From NCBI RefSeq assembly GCF_000181515.1, contig NZ_ABCG01000009.1, positions 1 through 64,000 of the forward strand: DNA of 64,000 nt. The letters are read 5' to 3'. A model generated the notes under the pieces. The model was not told the DNA's origin, did not search any database, and worked only from the letters and a program-made list of their open reading frames with translations. The DNA comes from Erythrobacter sp. SD-21 (GTDB taxonomy: Bacteria > Pseudomonadota > Alphaproteobacteria > Sphingomonadales > Sphingomonadaceae). Below are positions 1-8,876 of this stretch, piece by piece. The number at the start of each line of letters is the position of its first letter. The stretch's first letter is position 1. Both the position numbers and the translations under genes were made by a program.

Positions 1-970
1 AACATACGTTCGCGCTGAGCTTGTCGAAGCGCAGCCGCCAGCGGCCATCCTCCTCGCAGCCGGTCGTCCTGATTTCATCGCCAAACGCCGCGATGCGTCG
101 GGCGAAAGCTGGATCGCCTCGGGCGGGCGCGGCTTCATGCTCGATCCCGCATCGCCGCTGGCGCGGGCCGAGTTCCTCGTGATCGGCGACGCGCAGGGGC
201 AGGCGAAGGGCGCGCGCATCACTTCGGCTATCGCTCTGGAACAGGCCGATCTCGAACGCTGGCTGGGCGACCGGATCGAGAAACGGTCCGTCTTGCGCTG
301 GAAACAGGACCGCGTCGAAGCGCGGCTTGAAAAGCGGCTGGGCGCGATCACGCTGGCGAGCGGTCCCGATCCCTCACCGGACAGCGCGGCGCTTGTGGAT
401 ATCCTTGTGGGCAAGGCTCTGGAAAACCCGGCAAAACTGATGCCGACGGAGTTGCAGGCGCGCGCCGCCTTCATCGGGCTGGATGCGTTCTCGCCCGAGA
501 ACTTGGCCGAAACCGCCGATCTCTGGCTAGCCCCGCTTCTGGAAGGTCGGCGCGATCTGGACCTTCCCAAGGGCCGACTGGTCGATGCCCTGCTCGGTTT
601 GCTCGACTGGAACGACCGGCAGCGGCTGGACAGCGAGGCGCCGCGCGAGTTCACCTCGCCCGCCGGCACCACGCACCGGATCGACTACACCGGCGACGAC
701 GCGCCCAGCGCGGAGGTGCGCGTGCAGGCGCTTTTCGGCCTCGAACGCCACCCGATGATCGGCCGCACGCCGCTGCTCCTGAAACTCACCAGCCCCGCCG
801 GTCGCCCGATCCAGTCCACCCGCGACCTGCCCGGATTCTGGCGCGGCAGCTGGGACGATGTGCGCAAGGACATGAAGGGCCGCTACCCCAAGCATCGCTG
901 GCCCGAGGAACCATGGGCGGAAAAGCCCAGTTTGAAGACCAAGAACGCCTTTTCAAAATCCGGCGGCTGA
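1..970 (+). CDS. hrpB: ATP-dependent helicase HrpB, C-terminal part (5' end outside window)
   Basis: The reading frame is open from base 2 and gives 322 residues that match the C-terminal third of HrpB, a DEAH-box helicase-like protein. Recognisable parts are the GGRGF segment near residue 45, the PxELQARAAF-type segment and the family-specific C-terminal block (HPMIGRTPLLLKL, then LPGFWRGSWDDVRKDMKGRYPKH). The helicase motor motifs lie upstream of the window. The first codons read VRAELVEA, which is the translation of a palindromic repeat common in sphingomonad genomes and looks like an in-frame insertion. The gene ends 17 bases before the next start. The family assignment is confident; the cellular role of HrpB is poorly known. 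Confidence 0.9.
   Translation, partial: TYVRAELVEAQPPAAILLAAGRPDFIAKRRDASGESWIASGGRGFMLDPASPLARAEFLVIGDAQGQAKGARITSAIALEQADLERWLGDRIEKRSVLRWKQDRVEARLEKRLGAITLASGPDPSPDSAALVDILVGKALENPAKLMPTELQARAAFIGLDAFSPENLAETADLWLAPLLEGRRDLDLPKGRLVDALLGLLDWNDRQRLDSEAPREFTSPAGTTHRIDYTGDDAPSAEVRVQALFGLERHPMIGRTPLLLKLTSPAGRPIQSTRDLPGFWRGSWDDVRKDMKGRYPKHRWPEEPWAEKPSLKTKNAFSKSGG
5..33. repeat. Sphingomonad-type palindromic repeat inside hrpB
   Basis: The stretch holds GCGCTGAGCTTGTCGAAGCGC-like sequence: GCTT and AAGC flank GTCG, and outer GCGCT and AGCGC can also pair. Elements of this kind (GCTGAGCTTGTCGAAG core) are dispersed in Sphingomonadales. Here it is read in frame as VRAELVEA within a conserved helicase. 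I saw no second copy in the window. Confidence 0.6.
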
Positions 971-987
971 ATTACAGGGTCCTCATT

Positions 988-1266
988 ATGGCAGCACGTA
1001 TCTACCAGCGACCGCAGAGCGCGATGCAATCGGGCAAGGCCCGTACCGACGAGTGGGTGCTCGAATTCGAACAGTCCGAAGCCCGCCAGGCAGACCCGCT
1101 GATGGGCTGGACGGGCAGCGGCGATACGCAGGCGCAGGTTCAGCTCAATTTCCCGAGCAAGGACGAGGCCAAGGCCTATGCCGAGAAATACGGCATCGCC
1201 GCCCGCGTCCACGCCACGCCGCCGCACAGCCTGAAGCTGCAGGCTTACGCGGATAATTTTAGGTAA
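988..1266 (+). CDS. ETC complex I subunit, NDUFS4-like
   Basis: A 92-residue protein of the NDUFS4/ETC complex I subunit conserved-region family, the accessory 18-kDa subunit of respiratory NADH dehydrogenase found in alphaproteobacteria and mitochondria. Typical elements are the start MAARIYQRP, the SGKARTDEWVLEF block, MGWTGSGDTQAQVQL and the ending with NFPSKDEAKAYAEKYG. The start at 988 is chosen because homologues begin at this point; a longer in-frame start at 913 would lie within hrpB. The protein is soluble and is expected at the matrix-like (cytoplasmic) arm of complex I. It stands apart from the nuo operon, as is usual in alphaproteobacteria. Confidence 0.9.
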   Translation: MAARIYQRPQSAMQSGKARTDEWVLEFEQSEARQADPLMGWTGSGDTQAQVQLNFPSKDEAKAYAEKYGIAARVHATPPHSLKLQAYADNFR

Positions 1267-1324
1267 TCGGGCCCGCGTAAAATGCGGTGTTGAAATCTGG
1301 GCCAACCGCCGCCATATGGCGCGC

Positions 1325-1413
1325 CGGGAGTCGGGTGGACGTTTGCGTTCGCTCACCGGGTCAGGTCCGGAAGGAAGCAGCCCAGGTGAATTGCGGCGGG
1401 TCGCTCGGCTCCT
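1325..1413 (+). ncRNA. ffs: Signal recognition particle RNA (small bacterial type)
   Basis: The apical SRP signature GGTCAGGTCCGGAAGGAAGC occurs at 1359-1378, followed by AGCCC. The flanks form a long helix: GGAGTCGGGTGG from 1327 pairs, with G-U pairs, with the bases ending at 1412. The T-rich tail TTTATTTT directly follows. SRP RNA binds Ffh and works with FtsY, whose gene is at 52862-53785. Ends are estimated from the helix. Position just upstream of dnaX is usual in this group. Confidence 0.93.
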
Positions 1414-1468
1414 TTATTTTCCCACACCCTTCATGACATTCGGCGCGTCTGCGCCTAACTCATAGCGC

Positions 1469-3307
1469 ATGGGTGATTCACCGGAAAATACCGACGGTCT
1501 GCCGTGGGAGACTGACGTCGAGGACGACGCGCCGAGCGCTGCCGAACTGGAGGCGGCGGGGCAGGACTCGATGTTCGGCGATACGCCGGAGCCTCAGGCC
1601 GCACCTGCGCCCGAGCCAGCGCCGACACCCGCGCCCGCATCGGTGGAACCGTCAGCTGCTGCAATTCAGACGCAGGAGAGCGCCGAACCCGCGCAGCCCT
1701 ACCGCGTCCTTGCACGCAAGTACCGACCGCAGACCTTTGCCGAGTTGATCGGGCAGGACGCGATGGTCCGCACGCTGGCCAACGCCATCGCGCGCGACCG
1801 GCTGGCCCATGCCTTTCTGATGACCGGCGTGCGCGGGGTGGGGAAGACCTCGACCGCGCGTCTGATCGCCAAGGCGCTCAATTGCATCGGCCCCGATGGC
1901 GAGGGCGGTCCGACGATCAGCCCCTGCGGCGTGTGCGAGCCCTGCACGGCCATCGCCGAAGGACGCCATATCGACGTCATCGAGATGGACGCTGCCAGCC
2001 ATACGGGTGTCGACGATGTGCGCGAAATCATCGAGGCCGTGCGTTATGCCGCGGTTTCGGCGCGCTACAAGATCTACATCATCGACGAGGTCCACATGCT
2101 CTCGCGCAACGCCTTCAACGCGTTGCTCAAGACGCTGGAAGAACCGCCGGCGCATGTGAAATTCCTCTTCGCGACGACCGAGGTCGACAAGCTTCCGGTC
2201 ACCGTCCTCAGCCGCACGCAGCGTTTCGACCTGCGCCGTATCCCGGTCGAACTGCTCGAAGCGCATTTCGCGGAAATCTGCCGCAAGGAAGGTGTCGAGG
2301 CCGAGGACGAGGCGCTCCACATCGCCGCCAACGCCGCCGAAGGTTCGGTGCGCGATGGTCTCTCCATCCTCGACCAGGCGATCGCCCATGCCGACATGGA
2401 TACGGGCGGCAAGGTCACTGCCGATCGCGTGCGCGACATGCTGGGCCTTGCCGATCGCGGGGCGCAGCGGCGCCTGTTCGCCCATATTCTCGATGGCGAT
2501 GCTAAAGCCGCGCTGGCAGCCGTGGACGACCAATACGCACTGGGTGTCGAGCCGCTTGCGCTGATGCGCAGCCTGATGGACCTCACCCACCGCATCGCGC
2601 TGACGCAGGTGTCGGGCAGCGAGGCGGAAGCGACCACAGCCGAGGAACGCGACCAGCTGACAGAATGGTCAAAGCGCCTCGAAGTCGGGCAGGTGCATCG
2701 CCTGTGGCAATTGCTGCTCAAGGGACACGAGGAGGTCCGCCACGCGCCCGATCCACTGGTTTCGGCGCGCATGGCGTTGCTCCGCGTGCTGCATGCTGCG
2801 GGAATGCCCGATCCGGGCAAGCTGGCGAAGCAGTTGGAAGAGCTGGCCGCACGTGGCCCCGCTCCGGCGGCGAGTGCGGGCGAGGGCGGGGCCGGCGCTC
2901 CGACAGCCGCGCTCGACTGGGAAGAGCTGATCGAGAAGGTTTCCGCCGCGGGCAAGTTGCAGGCGGAGAGCATCATGCGCCTCCAAATCCGCCCGATCAG
3001 CGTGGAGATGGGCAAGCTCGTCTACACTCGCGATGCGAAGTATGGCGACGCGATCGAGCCAGTGCTGAAGGACGCGCTCTACGCCGTCACCGAGACGCGC
3101 TGGCAGTTGGAAACCGGCGATCCTGCGCTTGCCACGCCCTCGCTCGAAGAGCAGCGGCAGGCCAAGGCGGAAGCGGCTAAGGCTGCCATGAAAGAGCATC
3201 CGATGGTGAAAGCGGTTGAAGCTGCGTTCCCCGATGCCGAAATGATAGAAGACCGCGCCGACGTTCCCCCGATGCAGCGCGAGGTTCCCTGGAACCGCAG
3301 AGCATAA
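1469..3307 (+). CDS. dnaX: DNA polymerase III subunit gamma/tau
   Basis: This 612-residue protein is the clamp-loader ATPase. The core starts at YRVLARKYRP near residue 78. The Walker A motif GVRGVGKTS is at about 120-128, zinc-binding cysteines at 139, 153, 156 and 159, Walker B IIDEVHM at 204-210, and the SRC-type arginine finger in TVLSRTQRFDLRR. A C-terminal tau-like part follows after residue 430. About 75 acidic, Pro/Ala-rich residues precede the core, an extension absent from E. coli DnaX. I see no A-rich slippery heptamer, so a frameshifted gamma form is not supported. The gene lies between SRP RNA and the YbaB-type gene, the classical dnaX-ybaB pair, with an 11-base gap. Confidence 0.97.
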   Translation: MGDSPENTDGLPWETDVEDDAPSAAELEAAGQDSMFGDTPEPQAAPAPEPAPTPAPASVEPSAAAIQTQESAEPAQPYRVLARKYRPQTFAELIGQDAMVRTLANAIARDRLAHAFLMTGVRGVGKTSTARLIAKALNCIGPDGEGGPTISPCGVCEPCTAIAEGRHIDVIEMDAASHTGVDDVREIIEAVRYAAVSARYKIYIIDEVHMLSRNAFNALLKTLEEPPAHVKFLFATTEVDKLPVTVLSRTQRFDLRRIPVELLEAHFAEICRKEGVEAEDEALHIAANAAEGSVRDGLSILDQAIAHADMDTGGKVTADRVRDMLGLADRGAQRRLFAHILDGDAKAALAAVDDQYALGVEPLALMRSLMDLTHRIALTQVSGSEAEATTAEERDQLTEWSKRLEVGQVHRLWQLLLKGHEEVRHAPDPLVSARMALLRVLHAAGMPDPGKLAKQLEELAARGPAPAASAGEGGAGAPTAALDWEELIEKVSAAGKLQAESIMRLQIRPISVEMGKLVYTRDAKYGDAIEPVLKDALYAVTETRWQLETGDPALATPSLEEQRQAKAEAAKAAMKEHPMVKAVEAAFPDAEMIEDRADVPPMQREVPWNRRA

Positions 3308-3318
3308 GGACGACCGAG

Positions 3319-3660
3319 ATGAAATCGATGGAAGAAATGATCGCCGCCGCCCAGAAGGCCGCCGAGACGATCCAGACGCAGATGAACGAAGCGCAGGCCA
3401 AGCTCGACACGATCGAGGTCGAAGGCGCTGCCGGTGGCGGCCTCGTCAAGGTCCGCGCCACCGCCCGTGGCCGTATCATCGGGGTCGAGATCGACGAAAG
3501 CCTGATGAAGCCGGAAGAAAAGCAGATGGTCGAAGATCTCGTCGCCGCCGCCTTCAACGATGCGCGCGACAAGGCGGATCGCAAGTCGGCCGAGGAAATG
3601 CAGGCGATCCAGGGCGGCATGGGCCTGCCTCCGGGCATGAACATCCCGGGTCTTGGCTAA
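3319..3660 (+). CDS. YbaB/EbfC family nucleoid-associated protein
   Basis: A 113-residue member of the YbaB/EbfC family of small dimeric DNA-binding proteins. It begins with MKSMEEMIAAAQKAAE, continues with a helical region, then the conserved VKVRATARGRIIGVEIDESL block and a C-terminal glycine- and proline-rich tail ending PGMNIPGLG. Its position directly after dnaX is the conserved genomic context of the family; both are expected to share a transcript. The usual downstream partner recR is not in this window; a terminator follows instead at 3725. Confidence 0.93.
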   Translation: MKSMEEMIAAAQKAAETIQTQMNEAQAKLDTIEVEGAAGGGLVKVRATARGRIIGVEIDESLMKPEEKQMVEDLVAAAFNDARDKADRKSAEEMQAIQGGMGLPPGMNIPGLG

Positions 3661-3724
3661 GCCTGTCCTACAAGCCATTACGCCTGCTATCGCAGGGGCA
3701 ATGGCGGGACATGACGACACAGGG

Positions 3725-3757
3725 AAAGGGCCGCGCGAGCAATCGCTGCGGCCCTTT
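3725..3757 (+). terminator. Rho-independent terminator after dnaX-ybaB
   Basis: AAAGGGCCGC at 3725-3734 pairs with GCGGCCC plus TTTT at 3748-3757 around an 13-base loop. It is 65 bases after the ybaB-type stop codon and oriented with that operon. Confidence 0.8.
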
Positions 3758-3870
3758 TGGCGTCCTGCGCGTTTTTTCTTCAGGACCGTGTTCCAAGCGC
3801 TCCATCCTTCAGCTACGCACGGCTGAAGCTGAACGGCTGGCGCTGTGCACAGCTAAGCGGGAACACGGCG

Positions 3871-3898
3871 TTGCGAAGCGGCTCATCGCTACCCATAT
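3871..3898 (+). promoter_or_regulatory. Possible heat-shock (sigma-32 type) promoter of lon
   Basis: TTGCGAA at 3871-3877 and CCCATAT at 3892-3898 are 14 bases apart and resemble the sigma-32 elements CTTGAAA and CCCCATNT. The implied transcript start is about 40 bases before the lon start codon. Lon is a heat-shock protease in many proteobacteria. The -35 match is imperfect, so this is a suggestion only. Confidence 0.4.
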
Positions 3899-3947
3899 TC
3901 GGTAGCAACCCACGGCGCGCCTGTGCGCCGCAGATGGATAGCCTAAT

Positions 3948-6338
3948 ATGACCGAGACCTTTCCCCTCCTTCCCCTGCGCGACATTGTCGTTTTCCCCGG
4001 CATGGTGGTCCCGCTCTTCGTGGGCCGCGACAAGTCGGTGGCGGCGCTGGAAGTCGCGATGGAAGGATCGAAGGACATCTTCCTCCTCTCGCAGCTCGAT
4101 CCGGGCTGTGACGATCCGGAGGGCCGCGATCTGTACGACACCGGCGTCATCGCGCAGGTGCTGCAGCTGCTGAAGCTTCCTGATGGCACGGTCCGCGTGC
4201 TGGTCGAAGGGCAGGCGCGTGCCAAGCTGCATGAACTGCGTACCGTCGGCGACTATGTCGCTGCTGACGTGACCGAGATCGAGGAGCCGACTGCATCGGG
4301 GACCGAGATCAGCGCCATGATGCGCCAGGTGGTCGAACAGTTCGGCGAATACGCCAAGCTCAACAAGAAGATCGGCGAAGATGCCGCCGAACAGCTCGCT
4401 GAAGTCGACGATGCTGGCGATCTGGCCGATACAATTGCCGCTGCCATCCAGGCCAAGGTCTCCGACAAGCAGTCGCTGCTGGTCGAACCCGACCCGTTGA
4501 AGCGCCTAGAGATGGTCATGTCCTTCATGGAAGGCGAGCTGTCGGTGCTGCAGGTGGAGCGCCGCATCCGCGGCCGCGTGAAGCGGCAGATGGAAAAGAC
4601 GCAGCGCGAATACTACCTCAACGAGCAGCTCAAGGCGATCCAGAATGAGCTGGGCGACGGCGACGAGGATGGCGGCAACGAGATCGCCGAACTGACCGAG
4701 AAGATCGGCAAGACCAAGCTTTCCAAGGAAGCGCGCGCCAAGGCGGAAGGCGAGCTAAAGAAGCTCAAGGCCATGCAGCCGATGAGCGCCGAGGCGACCG
4801 TCATCCGCAACTATCTCGACGTGCTCCTCGGCCTGCCCTGGGGCAAGAAGAGCAAGGTCAAGAAGGACATCGGCAAGGCGCAGGAGATCCTCGATGCGGA
4901 TCACTACGCGCTGGAGAAGGTCAAGGACCGCATCATCGAATACCTCGCCGTGCAGGCGCGCACCAACAAGCTGAAAGGCCCGATCCTGTGCCTCGTCGGC
5001 CCTCCCGGTGTCGGCAAGACCTCGCTTGGGAAGAGCATCGCCAAGGCGACGGGCCGCGAGTTCATCCGCCAGTCGCTGGGCGGCGTGCGCGACGAAGCCG
5101 AAATCCGCGGTCACCGCCGCACATATATCGGCTCGCTTCCGGGCAAGATCGTCACCAACCTCAAGAAGGCGGGCAAAAACAACCCGCTCTTCCTGCTCGA
5201 CGAGATCGACAAGCTCGGTCAGGATTTCCGTGGAGACCCGGCCTCGGCGCTGCTCGAAGTGCTCGATCCGGAACAGAATTCGAAGTTCCAGGACCATTAC
5301 CTCGAACTCGACCTCGACCTGTCGGACATCATGTTCGTCACCACGGCGAACAGCCTCAACCTGCCGCAGCCGCTGCTCGACCGCATGGAGATCATCCGTC
5401 TCGAGGGCTACAGCGAAGACGAGAAGGTCGAGATTGCCCAGCGTCACCTCCTCCGCAAGCAGGTGAAGGACCACGGCCTGAAAGACAGTGAATTCGAGCT
5501 GACCGAAGAGGGCCTGCGCGACCTCATCCGTTACTACACCCGCGAGGCGGGCGTCCGCACGCTCGAGCGCGAACTAGCGCGGTTGGCCCGCAAGAGCCTG
5601 CGCAAGATTCTCGAGGGCAAGGCCGAAAGCGTGCGTATCACGCCTGACAATCTTTCCGAGTTCGCAGGCGTGCGCAAATTCAAGCATGGCATGGGCGAGG
5701 AAGAGGCGCAGGTCGGCGCGGTTACCGGTCTCGCCTGGACCGAGGTGGGCGGCGAACTGCTGACCATCGAAAGCGTCACCACGCCGGGCAAGGGCGAGAT
5801 CAAGACCACCGGCAAGCTCGGCGAAGTGATGAACGAAAGCGTTGCCGCAGCCTTCAGCTTCGTGAAGGCGCGTGCCCCGCATTACGGTATCAAGCCAAGC
5901 ATCTTCCAGCGCAAGAACATCCACATCCACCTTCCCGAAGGGGCAGTGCCCAAGGATGGCCCGAGCGCCGGTATCGGCATGGTGACTTCGATCGTTTCCA
6001 CGCTGTCGGGCGTTGCGGTCCGGCCAGACGTAGCAATGACGGGTGAGGTCACCTTGCGCGGCCGTGTGCTGCCGATTGGTGGTCTGAAGGAAAAGCTGCT
6101 CGCAGCACTGCGCGGTGGCATCAAGAAAGTGCTCATTCCAGAAGAAAACGTGAAGGATCTGGCCGAGATTCCCGACAACGTGAAGGAAGGGCTGGAGATT
6201 GTAGCCGTGTCCCACGTCGATGAAGTGCTCGAACACGCGCTGACTTCGCTGCTGACTGCGATCGAATGGACCGAGGCGGACGATTTGGCGAGCCAGCCGG
6301 GGCCGGCCCATGGCGGCGCTTCGCCCACCGCGCATTAA
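3948..6338 (+). CDS. lon: ATP-dependent endopeptidase La
   Basis: A 796-residue Lon protease, the normal length for the A-type family. It degrades misfolded and regulatory proteins in the cytoplasm. The N-terminal substrate-binding domain ([20 protein letters not shown] near residue 6) is followed by a coiled-coil stretch, the AAA+ module with Walker [10 protein letters not shown] near 351, and the serine-lysine protease domain with catalytic Ser673 in PKDGPSAG and Lys714 in [10 protein letters not shown]. All catalytic residues are present. The gene is monocistronic, with a probable heat-shock promoter upstream and a hairpin downstream, and is followed by an HU gene, the same lon-hup order as in many proteobacteria. 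Confidence 0.98.
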   Translation: MTETFPLLPLRDIVVFPGMVVPLFVGRDKSVAALEVAMEGSKDIFLLSQLDPGCDDPEGRDLYDTGVIAQVLQLLKLPDGTVRVLVEGQARAKLHELRTVGDYVAADVTEIEEPTASGTEISAMMRQVVEQFGEYAKLNKKIGEDAAEQLAEVDDAGDLADTIAAAIQAKVSDKQSLLVEPDPLKRLEMVMSFMEGELSVLQVERRIRGRVKRQMEKTQREYYLNEQLKAIQNELGDGDEDGGNEIAELTEKIGKTKLSKEARAKAEGELKKLKAMQPMSAEATVIRNYLDVLLGLPWGKKSKVKKDIGKAQEILDADHYALEKVKDRIIEYLAVQARTNKLKGPILCLVGPPGVGKTSLGKSIAKATGREFIRQSLGGVRDEAEIRGHRRTYIGSLPGKIVTNLKKAGKNNPLFLLDEIDKLGQDFRGDPASALLEVLDPEQNSKFQDHYLELDLDLSDIMFVTTANSLNLPQPLLDRMEIIRLEGYSEDEKVEIAQRHLLRKQVKDHGLKDSEFELTEEGLRDLIRYYTREAGVRTLERELARLARKSLRKILEGKAESVRITPDNLSEFAGVRKFKHGMGEEEAQVGAVTGLAWTEVGGELLTIESVTTPGKGEIKTTGKLGEVMNESVAAAFSFVKARAPHYGIKPSIFQRKNIHIHLPEGAVPKDGPSAGIGMVTSIVSTLSGVAVRPDVAMTGEVTLRGRVLPIGGLKEKLLAALRGGIKKVLIPEENVKDLAEIPDNVKEGLEIVAVSHVDEVLEHALTSLLTAIEWTEADDLASQPGPAHGGASPTAH

Positions 6339-6353
6339 CAAATGATCTGTTGC

Positions 6354-6390
6354 GCCGCAGCGAACTGTATCGTTGCGGCACAGCATTTTC
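6354..6390 (+). terminator. Terminator-like hairpin after lon
   Basis: GCCGCA-G-CGA (6354-6363) pairs with TCG-T-TGCGGC (6370-6379) around a 6-base loop, followed by CATTTTC. The T tract is short, so activity is uncertain. Confidence 0.45.
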
Positions 6391-6452
6391 TCCGTTCGCC
6401 GCAAAATCGCGATTTCAAGCTTAGAAAGGGCTGATTTTCGCGGAATTTGCCT

Positions 6453-6481
6453 TTGACACGCGCGAGAAAAGCCTCTCAATT
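6453..6481 (+). promoter_or_regulatory. Probable sigma-70 promoter of the HU gene
   Basis: A perfect TTGACA -35 element at 6453-6458 is separated by 17 bases from TCAATT (6476-6481), a weak -10. The implied start of transcription is about 60 bases before the HU start codon. Confidence 0.5.
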
Positions 6482-6549
6482 CGCTGCTCCCCGGTTGAAC
6501 CGATTCACCGGACCACAATCAAAACTCGAATGAGGGGGTTCTAAAGAGA

Positions 6550-6822
6550 ATGAACAAGAACGATCTGATTGGTGCAGTTGCAGAAGCGAGCGGCCTTTCG
6601 AAGAGCGACGCATCGAGCGCCGTCGAAGGCGTGTTCGACGCAATCACCAAGTCGCTGTCGAAGGGCGACGAAGTTCGCCTCGTCGGCTTCGGCACCTTCT
6701 CGGTCGCCAAGCGCAAGGCCTCGACCGGCCGCAACCCGCGCACCGGCGAACCGATGAACATCCCCGCTTCGAACCAGCCGAAGTTCAAGGCCGGCAAGGG
6801 TCTCAAGGACGCCGTCAACTAA
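6550..6822 (+). CDS. DNA-binding protein HU
   Basis: A 90-residue HU/IHF family protein starting MNKNDLIGAVAEASGLSK. The DNA-binding arm is visible as GFGTFSVAKRKASTGRNPRTG around residues 47-66, with the conserved proline at the arm tip in RNPRTGEPMNIP. The pattern fits homodimeric HU-beta rather than IHF. HU compacts and bends chromosomal DNA. The start is preceded by GAGGGGG, and a strong terminator follows, so the gene is transcribed alone. Confidence 0.97.
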   Translation: MNKNDLIGAVAEASGLSKSDASSAVEGVFDAITKSLSKGDEVRLVGFGTFSVAKRKASTGRNPRTGEPMNIPASNQPKFKAGKGLKDAVN

Positions 6823-6844
6823 GACGCGCCTCGAAAGCACAAGG

Positions 6845-6882
6845 AAACGCCGCAGCCACCTAAGGGTGACTGCGGCGTTTTT
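6845..6882 (+). terminator. Rho-independent terminator of the HU gene
   Basis: AAACGCCGCAG (6845-6855) and CTGCGGCGTTTTT (6870-6882) form an 8-bp GC-rich stem followed by five T residues, 23 bases after the stop codon. Confidence 0.92.
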
Positions 6883-6907
6883 ACTTTCCTACAGGGTTTG
6901 CTCTGGA

Positions 6908-7756
6908 CTAGTCGAACGCGATCAGGGCCGTCGGGGCCTGTTCGGTGCGCGGGTTGATGTCCCACACCAGAGACTGTCCGTGCGCGTGGGGCCGCGGCCC
7001 CTCGTCGGTGTTGTTGGCGAGGATGCGGCCGTCGGTGACGATGGTGAAGGTCCCTTCGGGCACGACGATCTTGCCTATCTCCTCGCCGTCCTTGCCGGAC
7101 ATCTGCGCGAGGCCGGCCATCCCGGCCATCATACCCTGCATCGGATTTCCGCCCCCTTGCGCGGCGAAGCCCGGCGCATCGACGCGCAACTGGTTCTCGT
7201 CGCGCAGCATCACGGTGACGAACATGTTCGCCATCGGCATCTTTTCGATCATGGGGAAGGCGAAATCGTGGCTCATCCTTCCCGAAATGCGGAAGTCGAC
7301 GTCGAACAGTCCATCGCCGAGATAGGTCACGTCTTCCCAACCGCGCTGGCGTTCGAGCTTCTCGGCCAGTTCTTGCGCCGCTTCGGGATTGGACGGATCA
7401 ATTCCGCCCAGCATGGCCTTCATTTCCTCGGCCTTCTTCCTGCGTTCCGCCTCGCGCGCGCTAGCCCTGGCATCCCATTCGGCGCGCTGCTCGTTCACCT
7501 CGGCAAGCGTGCATTCGCGCGTTTCGAAATCCTCGTCATAGCACTCGGCCTCGAAGGTTTCTTCCTTGCCCATTTCCGCCAGTTTCGACAGCGCGAGCAT
7601 CTGTATCTCGCCGTCGTAGCTGTAGGAAAAGCTGCCATCCTTCATGACGTGCAGCTCGCTGGTAAAAGCACCCGGCGTCAGCAAACAGCCGGAAAGGGCC
7701 AGCGTGCTCGCCGCAACGAGACTGGCTGCGCGCAGTTTCATCGGCATCTTGGTCAC
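6908..7756 (-). CDS. Hypothetical lipoprotein
   Basis: I do not recognise a characterised family. The 282-residue product has a lipoprotein signal: basic start, hydrophobic stretch and lipobox LALSGC with the cysteine at residue 24. The mature part begins with a beta-rich segment (FTSELHVMKDGSFSYSYDGEI), continues with a charged helical region rich in Glu, Arg and Lys (about residues 85-140), and has a methionine/glycine-rich stretch around 205-225 (NPMQGMMAGMAGLAQM). Two cysteines at about 72 and 81 could form a disulfide. It should be anchored in the envelope. The gene stands alone between the HU terminator and rlmB, 24 bases after the rlmB stop on the same strand. Confidence 0.7.
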   Translation of the reverse strand: MTKMPMKLRAASLVAASTLALSGCLLTPGAFTSELHVMKDGSFSYSYDGEIQMLALSKLAEMGKEETFEAECYDEDFETRECTLAEVNEQRAEWDARASAREAERRKKAEEMKAMLGGIDPSNPEAAQELAEKLERQRGWEDVTYLGDGLFDVDFRISGRMSHDFAFPMIEKMPMANMFVTVMLRDENQLRVDAPGFAAQGGGNPMQGMMAGMAGLAQMSGKDGEEIGKIVVPEGTFTIVTDGRILANNTDEGPRPHAHGQSLVWDINPRTEQAPTALIAFD

Positions 7757-7780
7757 TTAGAATTTCCCCCAGTTCAATCT

Positions 7781-8572
7781 TCAGCCGCGCGTGGCAGCCG
7801 CATAAAGCGCGATCGCAGCCGCGTTAGACACGTTAAGGCTTTCGATTTCGTTAGAAATGGGCAGCTTGGCGAGGGCATCGCAATGCGTCTCGATATTTTG
7901 CCGCATGCCTTCGCCTTCCGCGCCGAGCACAATCGCAACAGGTCCCGCGGGGAGGGCCTCTGCAAAAGTGGTGTCGGTATGGCCAGTGAGGCCGATGCGC
8001 CAATATCCGGCCTCGGCCATCTCCTCCATCGCACGGGCGAGATTGACTACCCGGATCCACGGGAGCGTCTCGAGCGCGCCCGATGCAGACTTGCCGATTA
8101 CGCCACCTTCGGGCGGAGCGTGGCGATCCTGCGTGACGAGCGCCGCCGCGTTGAAGGCGACGGCCGAGCGCATGATCGCACCGACATTGTGCGGATCGGT
8201 AACCTGGTCGAGCACGATGATGGGGCGCGCCGGATCGCCGTCGAGCACTTCATCGAGGAACCGGTCCTCCAGCGCCGCGCATTCGAGGACCAGACCCTGG
8301 TGCGGCGCATCCTTGGCGACGAGGCGCGCGAGGTCCTGCACATCGGCGTACTCCACAGGGAAATCGGGCGGCAGCTCGCCGTCGAGCGAAGCCACGCCTT
8401 CGCGCGTCGCCCACAGCTTGCGATGCTGCCGGTCGGGGTTCTTGAGCGCCGCCTCGACCGCGTGGCGGCCCCAAAGGCGCACGTGGCCCGCGCTGGCCCG
8501 GCCACTGCCGCGTCCGCCCTTCATGCGGCCGGCGCGGCCTCTCAATGCGCGTTTGCGTTCGCCTTTTACCAT
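7781..8572 (-). CDS. rlmB: TrmH-family 23S rRNA (guanosine-2'-O)-methyltransferase
   Basis: A SpoU/TrmH-type rRNA methyltransferase. The three SAM-knot motifs are visible: NVGAIMRSA (motif 1), IVLGAEGEGMR (motif 2) and the C-terminal SLNVSNAAAIALYAA (motif 3). An N-terminal substrate-binding domain starts with LWGRHAVEAALKNP and a basic, Arg/Gly-rich leader precedes it. RlmB methylates G2251 of 23S rRNA in E. coli; the same target is inferred. I chose the ATG at 8572 (263 residues), which has AGGA about ten bases upstream, over a GTG at 8629 that would add 19 residues. Confidence 0.9.
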   Translation of the reverse strand: MVKGERKRALRGRAGRMKGGRGSGRASAGHVRLWGRHAVEAALKNPDRQHRKLWATREGVASLDGELPPDFPVEYADVQDLARLVAKDAPHQGLVLECAALEDRFLDEVLDGDPARPIIVLDQVTDPHNVGAIMRSAVAFNAAALVTQDRHAPPEGGVIGKSASGALETLPWIRVVNLARAMEEMAEAGYWRIGLTGHTDTTFAEALPAGPVAIVLGAEGEGMRQNIETHCDALAKLPISNEIESLNVSNAAAIALYAAATRG

Positions 8573-8728
8573 GCTTTTCGTCCTGTATCCGAGATTGCGA
8601 GGCGCTCCTGCCAGCGAGGGCATTGACACGCAAGCGCCGCTTCGCCAAAGGGGCGCCTCTCGGCAGGGGATACCTAGCGAATCCCCGCACTTCAGCTCGA
8701 ACTTTCGGGCCAGATGGCGAACTGGTGT

Positions 8729-8814
8729 GGACAGGTGGCCGAGTGGTTAAAGGCAGCAGACTGTAAATCTGCCCGCGCAAGCGTACGCTGGTTCGAATCC
8801 AGCCCTGTCCACCA
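8729..8814 (+). tRNA. tRNA-Tyr (GTA)
   Basis: An 86-base type II tRNA. The acceptor arm GGACAGG pairs with CCTGTCC, followed by discriminator A and an encoded CCA. The anticodon loop ACTGTAAAT carries GTA, which reads tyrosine codons. The long variable arm (CCGCGCAAGCGTACG region) and the GGTTCGAATCC T arm are typical for tRNA-Tyr. Confidence 0.97.
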
Positions 8815-8876
8815 CCCGCCAAATTTCGATCGTCGTGAACTGGCGGCCAGCCAAGGTTGGATGCCGCTGTTCTCGC

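Noticed and set aside
1469..3307. Programmed frameshift in dnaX
   Set aside because: No A-AAA-AAG-type slippery heptamer or other suitable run was seen in the region where gamma would end.
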